Below are positions 1 through 6,643 of a stretch of 64,000 nucleotides of DNA, one piece after another. The position numbers and the translations under genes were made by a program. This stretch comes from Rhizobium sp. NZLR1 (GTDB taxonomy: Bacteria > Pseudomonadota > Alphaproteobacteria > Rhizobiales > Rhizobiaceae). The stretch lies in contig NZ_CP071632.1 in the NCBI RefSeq assembly GCF_017357385.1, forward strand, positions 997,501 to 1,061,500. Reading direction: 5' to 3'. The stretch's first letter is position 1. The number at the start of each line of letters is the position of its first letter. The notes under the pieces were generated by a model. That model saw nothing but the letters and a program-made list of their open reading frames with translations, ran no database searches and was not told the origin of the DNA.

Positions 1-747
1 GAGCCGAACCAGCGCATCCTGGAGATCGGCTCCGGCTGGGGCGGTATGGGCATGTATCTGACGGAAGCGACCGAAGGAGCCGATTTCACCGGCATCACGC
101 TGAGCGAAGAGCAGCTCAAGGTCTCACGCGGCCGCGCCGAAAAGCGCGGTCTGTCCGAGCGTGTGCGTTTCGAGCTGCAGGACTACCGCACCATGACGGG
201 CAGGAAATTCGACCGCATCGTTTCGGTCGGCATGTTCGAACATGTCGGTATCGGCAATTACGGCAATTTCTTTCGCAAGGTATCGGACCTGCTCGACGAC
301 AACGGCGTCATGGTGCTGCATTCGATCGGCCGTCCGAAGCCGAGCTTCGGCACCAATGCCTTCATCGAGCGCTACATCTTCCCGGGCGGCTATATCCCTT
401 CCGTCGGCGAAGTCGTGCCGCCGCTCGAAAAGGCCGGGCTGCTGGTCAAGGATGTCGAAATCCTGCCGATGCATTATGCCTATACGCTGCGCCATTGGCG
501 CGAGCGTTTCGTGGCGCGCAAGGCCGAAGCGGTGGCGCTTTACGACGAGCAGTTCTTCCGCATGTGGGAATTCTATCTGGCCGGTTCCGAAATCGGTTTC
601 CGCTGGGACGAACTCTTCATCCTGCAGATCCAGATCGCCAAGAACCAATTCGCCGTTCCCGACAACCGCAATTACATCGCGCGGAACGAGGCCAAGCTGA
701 AGGAATTCGAGGCAAGGCGCGCACCGCTGGAAAAGGTGGCGTTCTGA
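1..747 (+). CDS. cfa: Cyclopropane-fatty-acyl-phospholipid synthase, 3' part
   Basis: The reading frame is open from the first base, so the gene begins before the window; 248 residues are visible. Codons 7-15 carry the class I SAM-binding glycine loop (LEIGSGWGG), followed by LQDYR and the MFEHVG segment typical of the CFA synthase family. These enzymes use S-adenosylmethionine to add a methylene bridge to unsaturated acyl chains of membrane phospholipids. The family is usually about 380-420 residues, so roughly the N-terminal third is missing only because of the window edge. The C-terminus has the normal acidic/aromatic pattern and ends in KVAF. The next gene starts 55 bases later on the same strand and may be cotranscribed. 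The exact paralogue is uncertain because rhizobia often carry two cfa genes. Confidence 0.88.
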   Translation, partial: EPNQRILEIGSGWGGMGMYLTEATEGADFTGITLSEEQLKVSRGRAEKRGLSERVRFELQDYRTMTGRKFDRIVSVGMFEHVGIGNYGNFFRKVSDLLDDNGVMVLHSIGRPKPSFGTNAFIERYIFPGGYIPSVGEVVPPLEKAGLLVKDVEILPMHYAYTLRHWRERFVARKAEAVALYDEQFFRMWEFYLAGSEIGFRWDELFILQIQIAKNQFAVPDNRNYIARNEAKLKEFEARRAPLEKVAF

Positions 748-802
748 GCGGCAGCACTTGTGCCGGTCACAATGAAAGCCGGCCACAATGAAAGGACTGC
801 GG

Positions 803-1384
803 ATGAGCAGTGCGTTTCCCGAAATCTATCTCGTCCGCCATGGCGAAACCGAATGGAGCCTGTCCGGGCGCCATACCGGACGCAGCGATATTCCGCTGAC
901 GGCGAACGGCGAGGACGCCGCCGGCAAACTTGCCGAACGGCTCGCCGGTCACGCCTTCTCCGCCGTCTGGTCGAGCCCGTCGGCGCGGGCCCGCAAGACC
1001 TGCGTGCTTGCCGGTTTCGGGCCGGGCGCAGTGATCAAGGAGGATCTCGCCGAATGGGATTACGGTGCTTATGAAGGCATCACCACCAAGGCGATCCTGG
1101 CTGAGCGCCCCGGCTGGCAGCTCTTTCGCGACGGCTGCCCGAATGGAGAGTTCGCCACCGATGTCGGCGCCCGCGCCGACGCAATCATCCATGCGCTTCG
1201 CCAAGCGGCTGGCACCATCCTGATCTTCTCCAGCTCGCATTTCCTGCGCGTGCTCGCCGCCCGCTGGCTCGGCCTGCCGCCGGAAGGCGGCGCCCATTTC
1301 GTGCTCGATACGGCTTCTATCAGCGTGCTCGGTTATGAACACGATCTGACGGAGCCGGCCATCCGCCGGTGGAACCAGAGATAG
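803..1384 (+). CDS. Histidine phosphatase family protein
   Basis: This 193-residue protein belongs to the phosphoglycerate mutase-like histidine phosphatases. The phospho-accepting motif RHGETEW lies near residues 12-18, with His13 as the catalytic residue; a second conserved His is at about 146 (SSSHFLRV). An acidic residue between them (EWDYGAYEG) matches the usual proton donor region. I start it at the ATG at 803 because AAAGGA sits six bases upstream; an in-frame ATG at 788 would add five residues. The substrate cannot be read from the sequence: alpha-ribazole phosphatase, GpmB-like and broad phosphatases share this layout. It is followed by a RIME repeat, then an accessory island. Confidence 0.85.
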   Translation: MSSAFPEIYLVRHGETEWSLSGRHTGRSDIPLTANGEDAAGKLAERLAGHAFSAVWSSPSARARKTCVLAGFGPGAVIKEDLAEWDYGAYEGITTKAILAERPGWQLFRDGCPNGEFATDVGARADAIIHALRQAAGTILIFSSSHFLRVLAARWLGLPPEGGAHFVLDTASISVLGYEHDLTEPAIRRWNQR

Positions 1385-1428
1385 GGAACTGTGGGGCGGA
1401 TTTGCGCCTGGTTGGGACCCAAGATTTG

Positions 1429-1598
1429 CCCCTCACTCTAACCAAACCGGGGTCGAGCCGCTGGTCTCGACCCGTCCTTCGGACTCCCTCAAAAACGGGA
1501 AGAGGGGATGTGCCCAGCGAGAGGTTAGTGGGACGGAGAGGTCGTTGCATACCCCTTCTCCCCGCAGGCGGGGAGAAGTTGCCGGCAGGCGGTTGAGC
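1429..1598. repeat. RIME-like intergenic mosaic element
   Basis: The stretch contains inverted arms typical of Rhizobium intergenic mosaic elements: a CCCCTC start, an AAAAACGGGAAGAGGGGA block, a GGGACGGAGAGG block and the pair TTCTCCCC/GGGGAGAA followed by GCCGGCAGGCGG. The same blocks recur at 19.8, 20.4, 32.3 and 49.7 kb in this window. Its right end abuts an IS630 fragment. Confidence 0.75.
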
Positions 1599-1758
1599 GC
1601 CGCCGCGCCGACATTGCCCGGCGCAGAGCATGCTGGAAGGCCCGGCAAGGTCGCGTCGATCCCAAACGGCTGGTCTTCATCGATGAAACTTGGATCCGTA
1701 CCAACATGGCGCCGTTGCGCGGTTGGGGGCCGAAAGGCAAAAGGCTGCGCGGCTTTTC
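1595..1758 (+). mobile_element. IS630-family transposase remnant
   Basis: An open stretch without a start encodes about 55 residues that match the catalytic core of IS630-type transposases: basic residues, then a VFIDETWIRTNMAP segment containing the first catalytic Asp of the DDE triad, then RGWGPKGKRLRG. The frame loses similarity after about 1758, and neither the N-terminal helix-turn-helix nor the final catalytic residues are present. It is a decayed fragment, useful as a marker that mobile DNA once inserted beside the downstream repeat-protein locus. No terminal inverted repeats or TA duplication could be identified. Confidence 0.75.
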
Positions 1759-2184
1759 AATTGACCCATTTTGCTACTTTAACGAGCGCCAAACTCTTTC
1801 TGAAATCCGCGAAGAAAGCCAGTCGACTATATGGAGGTCGCCGGAGTAGGCTGATATCGCGATGTGGTTAGTTCCTCACCAAAATCAAATGACTATCGAT
1901 TTCAGCTGGTTGCTGCTCCCATGTTTCAATAATAAATTGTCAGAGCATTGAAGAAGTGTGACGTTGACGGCTGACCTATAGTTCGCTGACGCGATTGTAT
2001 TATCTGGTAACCACTTTTGTCGGTAATACTTCCCTAAAATCAGTGAAAGTGTAGCCTCGCGCTACCTCGAGTTCGAGGGATACAGCATCTAAAGTTCTCG
2101 TTGATATAGGCCCGGACGCGACCCGTCTGGTCACGCGACCGCATATCCCATGGGCATGCAGACATGCACTTCGAGGTGTTGCCA
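1759..2184. other. Gene-poor, AT-richer leader region before the repeat-protein gene
   Basis: No convincing gene is visible. The stretch is clearly more AT-rich than the flanks between about 1860 and 2110, consistent with foreign DNA and with promoter sequence. It must hold the promoter of the downstream operon, but I could not pick a convincing -35/-10 pair. GAGGTG at 2172-2177 is a reasonable ribosome binding site for the ATG at 2185. Confidence 0.5.
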
Positions 2185-4029
2185 ATGCCGACAGGTCGAT
2201 TTCAAAACCCAAATATCGTCGGCGCTTCGCTGCGTGACCAGATACAATTAGAGATTGATGCCGAGCGTGCCCTTACGGCCGCCAGCCACGATCAGACCCA
2301 TAGCAGCGACGGGACCGGTACCTGTCACCACTACGCGACACCGAAAGCCTTCCCTAGCGCCGAGGAACTTCGCTTCGCGCTGCGAAACGTTCGGGAACTC
2401 GTCGCGCCACAATCCACGCAAAGGAGAAATTCGATGACAACGACGACAGTGCGTTGGAGCGTTGAACGCGACGCCGATATCCTTGAATCCGCGACTACTT
2501 ACAACGACGGCGAAGTTTCTGTGGAGACGATCCTATCCGGTTTACGCGATGCGCTGAGTGGCGGCTCGGGGCAGGGCGGAAGTGTAGCAACTCAGGCGAC
2601 GAGCGCGCGTGCCACCCCACGACAAGCTGCTATCCGTGCTTCGGCTTCCGGTATGGCGAGCTTCAGTCAACCTGCCGCGAGCGCGAGCGGTGACGATATG
2701 CATCACCAAACCCACTCCGAAGGCGCCGACGTCCAGTCAGGACTTGCCAGCCGGCTAACGCGGGGTCTTGAGGATTCGATGCACGGCCAGACGCATAGCA
2801 GCGGCGGCGGTGGAGGCGGAAGCCTCGGCGACTTGGCTCGTGGTGGACAGATCGCAGCGGGCCCCCAGGCGGCTGGGCGATTGGCCGGACAAGGGCTCGC
2901 CTCTATTGCAGAGGACGTAATGCATGATCAGACGCATTCCGAGGGCGGAGGACATATGCAGGAGCTCTCCCGCCAGCGTGTCCAGACAATTGCGTCCGGT
3001 CTCGATGATGCGATGCACGATCAAACCCATTCGGAAGGCGGTGGCAGCGCGGTCGAAGCCCAAAGGGGTATTGCCAGCCGGCTAACGCGGGGTCTTGAGG
3101 ATTCGATGCACGGCCAGACGCATAGCAGTGGCGGTGGTGGAGGCGGAAGCCTCGGCGGCTTGGCTCGTGGTGGACAGATCGCAGCGGGCCCCCAGGCGGC
3201 TGGGCGATTGGCCGGACAAGGGCTCGCCTCTATTGCAGAGGACGTAATGCATGATCAGACGCATTCCGAGGGCGGAGGACATATGCAGGAGCTCTCCCGC
3301 CAGCGTGTCCAGACAATCGCGTCCGGTCTCGATGATGCGATGCACGATCAAACCCATTCGGAAGGCGGTGGCAGCGCGGTCGAAGCCCAAAGGGGTATTG
3401 CCAGCCGGCTAACGCGGGGTCTTGAGGATTCGATGCACGGCCAGACGCATAGCAGCGGCGGCGGTGGAGGCGGAAGCCTCGGCGGCTTGGCTCGTGGTGG
3501 ACAGATCGCAGCGGGGCCCCAGGCGGCTGGGCGATTGGCCGGACAAGGGCTCGCCTCTATTGCAGAGGACGTAATGCATGACCAGACGCATTCCGAGGGC
3601 GGAGGGCATATGCAGGAGCTCTCCCGCCAGCGTGTCCAGACAATTGCGTCCGGTCTCGATGATGCGATGCACGATCAAACCCATTCGGAAGGCGGTGGCA
3701 GCGCGGTCGAAGCCCAAAGGGGTATTGCCAGCCGGCTAACGCGGGGTCTTGAGGATTCGATGCACGGCCAGACGCATAGCAGTGGCGGTGGTGGAGGCGG
3801 AAGCCTCGGCGGCTTGGCTCGTGGTGGACAGATCGCAACGGGGCCCCAGGCGGCCAGCGGACGCGCACGCGGAGACGCTTTTGGCCGTGCCTTTCGAGAG
3901 GGGTCCCATTTGCAAAACCATAGCGAAGGCGGGGCTCATGCCGAGATGACGCGCAGCCGTGGGATACAAGAGCCGGTTTCGGAAGGACTGGGTCAAGCGG
4001 TCCAAGCGGAGTTGTCGCGCAGCAAATGA
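2185..4029 (+). CDS. Multi-core repeat protein, putative radical-SAM-modified precursor
   Basis: I do not recognise this 614-residue protein as a named family. It carries 13 copies of a short His motif, H-x-Q-T-H-S followed by acidic or Gly residues, starting at residues 35, 173, 200, 247, 278, 309, 356, 387, 418, 465, 496, 527 and, in the variant HLQNHS, 575. From residue 188 it is built of 109-residue units with three motifs each, spaced 47, 31 and 31 residues. Most motifs follow a small helix-like segment ending in an acidic residue and Met (for example GLEDSMH). Aromatic residues other than His are nearly absent around the motifs, so His is the likely modified side chain. It is followed by a radical SAM/SPASM enzyme, an HExxH hydroxylase-like protein and a protease, the expected order for a RiPP-like precursor. 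No signal peptide. ATG 2185 has GAGGTG upstream; an internal ATG at 2434 has a better site. Confidence 0.8.
   Translation: MPTGRFQNPNIVGASLRDQIQLEIDAERALTAASHDQTHSSDGTGTCHHYATPKAFPSAEELRFALRNVRELVAPQSTQRRNSMTTTTVRWSVERDADILESATTYNDGEVSVETILSGLRDALSGGSGQGGSVATQATSARATPRQAAIRASASGMASFSQPAASASGDDMHHQTHSEGADVQSGLASRLTRGLEDSMHGQTHSSGGGGGGSLGDLARGGQIAAGPQAAGRLAGQGLASIAEDVMHDQTHSEGGGHMQELSRQRVQTIASGLDDAMHDQTHSEGGGSAVEAQRGIASRLTRGLEDSMHGQTHSSGGGGGGSLGGLARGGQIAAGPQAAGRLAGQGLASIAEDVMHDQTHSEGGGHMQELSRQRVQTIASGLDDAMHDQTHSEGGGSAVEAQRGIASRLTRGLEDSMHGQTHSSGGGGGGSLGGLARGGQIAAGPQAAGRLAGQGLASIAEDVMHDQTHSEGGGHMQELSRQRVQTIASGLDDAMHDQTHSEGGGSAVEAQRGIASRLTRGLEDSMHGQTHSSGGGGGGSLGGLARGGQIATGPQAASGRARGDAFGRAFREGSHLQNHSEGGAHAEMTRSRGIQEPVSEGLGQAVQAELSRSK
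2421..2436 (+). promoter_or_regulatory. Strong internal ribosome binding site and ATG
   Basis: AAGGAG at 2421-2426 lies seven bases before the ATG at 2434, in frame with the long repeat protein. It is the best Shine-Dalgarno match in the locus, so a shorter 531-residue form, lacking the first HDQTHS copy, may be the main or a second product. Confidence 0.6.
2746..3855 (+). repeat. Tandem 327-bp coding repeat, about 3.4 copies
   Basis: Units start at 2746, 3073, 3400 and 3727, each exactly 327 bp (109 codons). The fourth is broken off near 3855. They are nearly identical at the DNA level, including silent positions, so the expansion is recent or homogenised by recombination. Silent differences in the Gly-coding tract alternate: copies 1 and 3 match each other, and copies 2 and 4 match each other. 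Confidence 0.95.
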
Positions 4030-4087
4030 GACTCGGATGGGCGACCACGGTTCGTGCGCCGCCTCCATCGCTTCAAACGGAGCCGCC

Positions 4088-5311
4088 ATGAACGCGCTGA
4101 CGCCAAGTTTCGATCCTCAGATTATACAGCCGCTGACGCTTATCATCACCAAGCTTACCGCGCGCTGCAATTTGGATTGTCCCTATTGCTACGAGTTCAA
4201 TCTCAAAGATACGACATGGAAGGACAGCCCCAAAAAAATGTCTGACGACGTTTTCGACGCACTGCTACTGCGCGTCGGCAACCACGCGCGTCTTGCTGGG
4301 CAGCAACGCGTCCACTTTTCTTTTCACGGCGGCGAACCGACGATGGTCGGCATCAAACGCTTCGAAGAGCTGGCGGATAAAGCCCGGCGCGCACTCGATG
4401 ACCTGGATGTGCGCATCAGCATCCAGACCAATGGAGCCTTGCTCAATGGCGATTGGGCACGCACGCTCAGGCGCCTCAACGTCAACGTCGGCGTTAGCCT
4501 CGATGGCCCGAAGCACGTGCACGACCGGATGCGTATTGATCATCGGGGGCGCGGCTCCTACGAAAGTGTGCGACGCGGCATCGAGGCGCTGCAGGATGCA
4601 GATGTTCGCTTCGGCATCCTTACGGTAATCACACTAGGTGCTGATCCGCTGGAGATCCACCATCATCTGCTTGAACTCGGCTGCACCAGCCTGTCCTATC
4701 TTCTTCCCGACCTTACCCACGATACGATCGGCACCGTCCGCGAACAGTTCGGACCGACCCCTTGCGCGGATTTCCTTATTCCAATTTTCGACGACTGGTG
4801 GTTCAACTCGACCTTGGATGTCCGGATCCGTAATTTCTGGGATATCGCCCGCGCCATTATGGGCGGTCCAAGTCATGTCGACGCGCTGGGCAACCGACCG
4901 TTGCGCTACCTCGTCGTATCGTGTGGCGGCGACATTGAAGGTTTGGACGTCCTCAAGGCTTGTGAGGACGGAATGGTGAAGACGGGCATGAATGTCCTCT
5001 CCGACGAGTTCAGCGCACTGCCACAAAAGAGTCCCTTGCACGCAGAAATGGTGTTCGGGCGCATGCCGCTGTCGAAACAGTGCCAGAGTTGCGTCGAGCG
5101 CGACACTTGCGGAGGGGGGTACCATCCGCACCGCTATTCCCGCGCCAACGGATTCGACAACCCAAGCGTGTGGTGCGCCGATCTGATGCGGCTTTTCACC
5201 CATATCCGCGCGCGAATGGAGATCGATCACTCTGAGACAAATCGGCGCCGCTCGAGATTGATGGGCACTGCCCCTATCGCTGCACCGGTGGAAGATGAGG
5301 CTCCGGCATGA
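4088..5311 (+). CDS. FxsB-like radical SAM/SPASM peptide maturase
   Basis: This 407-residue protein has the radical SAM CX3CX2C cluster at Cys27, Cys31 and Cys34 (ARCNLDCPYCY), the GGEP-type SAM-binding loop (FSFHGGEPTM), and a C-terminal SPASM domain with candidate cluster ligands Cys279, 292, 332, 335, 341 and 363. The segment CGGGY..HRY...GFDNPS.WCADL is typical of FxsB-like peptide maturases. Such enzymes install carbon-carbon or ether crosslinks (cyclophanes) in ribosomal peptides in the cytoplasm. The ATG at 4088 is chosen because GGAG lies just upstream and the protein then starts shortly before the core fold. It begins 58 bases after the repeat protein and overlaps the next gene by four bases, so the three are likely one operon. 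The inferred substrate is the His-motif repeat protein; the chemistry on His is a guess. Confidence 0.9.
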   Translation: MNALTPSFDPQIIQPLTLIITKLTARCNLDCPYCYEFNLKDTTWKDSPKKMSDDVFDALLLRVGNHARLAGQQRVHFSFHGGEPTMVGIKRFEELADKARRALDDLDVRISIQTNGALLNGDWARTLRRLNVNVGVSLDGPKHVHDRMRIDHRGRGSYESVRRGIEALQDADVRFGILTVITLGADPLEIHHHLLELGCTSLSYLLPDLTHDTIGTVREQFGPTPCADFLIPIFDDWWFNSTLDVRIRNFWDIARAIMGGPSHVDALGNRPLRYLVVSCGGDIEGLDVLKACEDGMVKTGMNVLSDEFSALPQKSPLHAEMVFGRMPLSKQCQSCVERDTCGGGYHPHRYSRANGFDNPSVWCADLMRLFTHIRARMEIDHSETNRRRSRLMGTAPIAAPVEDEAPA

Positions 5312-6390
5312 ACCACCACGTCCGGCCGAAGCAGGCGGAAGGAACGCTCGATATTGTCGGTTTCCTTCAATTGGAGCCAAGCTCCGTTACCCAGGCACGC
5401 ATATTAAGCTTTCGCCATTTCTGTCTGCGCGAGGCGCAGCTGAAATTGGCCTGCCGGCGCTGCGGTATTGCCGTCTGGCTCGACCGCTTGCCGGCGGCAT
5501 CGATATCTAGGATAGCCGAGGCGCCGGTATTCAGTGAACTCCTGTCCAGCGGCGATACGGCATCGGACGCGGCGCGCGAACTGCTACTCGGCTGGATAGA
5601 TGCGGAATCGTGCTTGGTCGGAGAACGACCGTCAGGCCATTTCGAGTGGACGGCGCTCGGAGACTATCGCTTCGCTCAGTCGGGCAGGCTCGCGTATGTC
5701 GCACCGCGGATGCATGGGCTGGTACTAGACAGCGGTAGTCCATGCGTTCTGGCCCCGCCTCTTCTGCCGCCGGAGAAACGCGTTAGAACGAGACCTCTCA
5801 CGGATTTTGGGCCTGCTCGCGCAAAGCTTGGCGAAGCGCTTGCACTCATTGATCTTGCTGCTCCGATCGGGGTGGAAATGGTCCTTGGCACGTTGCGTGT
5901 AATTCATCTCTATGCGGAGGATCGCCCAGGCTTTTCGAGCGGTTCGCCGCGGCGTTACCCCGGCATCACTTCGCTTGGCAACGCGCATAGCCCTTCCACA
6001 TCCCCGCATCAGGTGGCCGACGCGCTTCTCCATGAAGCGACACACAGCGTCCTATATCTTGCAGAAGTCGACACGCCCTTTTTCCGAACAGCAGAAATCG
6101 AAACGCCGCGGGTGATCTCGCCTTGGACCGGCGCCAATTTGGCCATGCATAGTTTCGCCCACGCATGCTGCGTCTGGTACGAATTGGCCAATTTCTGGGC
6201 GCGAATGCTGGAGACCGGCGATCGCCATCCAGAAACTCTGCACTTGTTGCGGCGTTCAGCCTCGGGGTTCCTCAAGCAAGAATACGAGGACGCGCTGATG
6301 CTCATCGCCGGCGGGATCACGCCGTTCTGTCGCGAGCTGCTGGAGGGCCTTGCCGTCGATGTGAGGTCACAATGGGGAGGGACAGCATGA
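5308..6390 (+). CDS. HExxH protein, putative alpha-ketoglutarate-dependent peptide beta-hydroxylase
   Basis: The 360-residue protein has an HEATH metal-binding motif at residues 242-246 and, about 35 residues later, SPWTG...HSFAH (His281, His285) before an aromatic ELANFW helix. This is the layout of the HExxH domain found fused to or beside FxsB-type radical SAM enzymes, some members of which are alpha-ketoglutarate-dependent peptide beta-hydroxylases rather than proteases. Its start overlaps the radical SAM stop by four bases (ATGA), implying translational coupling. The first roughly 230 residues are the less conserved N-terminal part seen in this family. There is no signal peptide, so it should act in the cytoplasm on the same substrate. 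A protease role cannot be excluded from the motif alone. Confidence 0.78.
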   Translation: MNHHVRPKQAEGTLDIVGFLQLEPSSVTQARILSFRHFCLREAQLKLACRRCGIAVWLDRLPAASISRIAEAPVFSELLSSGDTASDAARELLLGWIDAESCLVGERPSGHFEWTALGDYRFAQSGRLAYVAPRMHGLVLDSGSPCVLAPPLLPPEKRVRTRPLTDFGPARAKLGEALALIDLAAPIGVEMVLGTLRVIHLYAEDRPGFSSGSPRRYPGITSLGNAHSPSTSPHQVADALLHEATHSVLYLAEVDTPFFRTAEIETPRVISPWTGANLAMHSFAHACCVWYELANFWARMLETGDRHPETLHLLRRSASGFLKQEYEDALMLIAGGITPFCRELLEGLAVDVRSQWGGTA

Positions 6391-6610
6391 TATCTTCAGC
6401 CGGCCCCAGCGGACGTATCGGCGCGAGCGGCGTTACCTCCACCTCCAGCCCCATAAAGGTCGTTGGCAGCGGGGTGTTTGTCCCGCTTTCGACAGTGACC
6501 GCCAGCCGAGCGGTGCCGCTGTCGTTGGCGACCAGTCCGACAGATATGATGCCCGGCAGGGGCAACCATTGACGCGATGCAAGCTGTTTTACGCGTTCCG
6601 CGGGGACCAT
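6317..6610 (-). CDS. Small protein resembling the N-terminal domain of trypsin-like peptidases
   Basis: This 97-residue frame runs opposite to the operon and overlaps the HExxH gene's 3' end. Its middle (PGIISVGL, a short acidic/Gly turn, LAVTVESG, PLP, GLEVEV, PIRPLG) resembles the beta-strand prodomain that precedes trypsin-like domains of bacterial peptidases, including the one encoded 34 bases away on the other strand. It may be a truncated, inverted relative of that domain, or a spurious frame. Third codon positions coincide with those of the opposite plus-strand frame, so GC3 cannot decide between them. The last 30 residues look non-conserved. Only one of this and the 6387-6572 frame is likely real. 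Confidence 0.35.
   Translation of the reverse strand: MVPAERVKQLASRQWLPLPGIISVGLVANDSGTARLAVTVESGTNTPLPTTFMGLEVEVTPLAPIRPLGPAEDIMLSLPIVTSHRRQGPPAARDRTA
6387..6572 (+). CDS. Candidate 61-residue protein coupled to the HExxH gene
   Basis: An ATG at 6387 overlaps the HExxH stop codon in the arrangement ATGA, the same coupling seen between the two preceding genes. The product is Ser/Thr/Val/Pro-rich with no Cys and no recognisable domain. Its position would suit an extra precursor peptide or accessory protein. However, the opposite strand (6317-6610) reads as a more protein-like sequence, and this frame may be its mirror image. Treat the two as alternatives. Confidence 0.25.
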   Translation: MISSAGPSGRIGASGVTSTSSPIKVVGSGVFVPLSTVTASRAVPLSLATSPTDMMPGRGNH

Positions 6611-6643
6611 GCCTTTTTCAACTCCATCGCAAAGGTCTAAGAT

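Noticed and set aside
1931..2010. Promoter for the repeat-protein operon near 1963 (TTGACG)
   Set aside because: No -10 element at suitable spacing; TATTAT at about 1997 is too far away.
2746..3855. CRISPR-like array
   Set aside because: Regular spacing is from 327-bp coding repeats in an open frame, with no short repeats and unique spacers.
2755..4089. Minus-strand frames within the repeat array
   Set aside because: Four near-identical open frames arise because the coding repeat is also open on the other strand; they lack sensible protein features.
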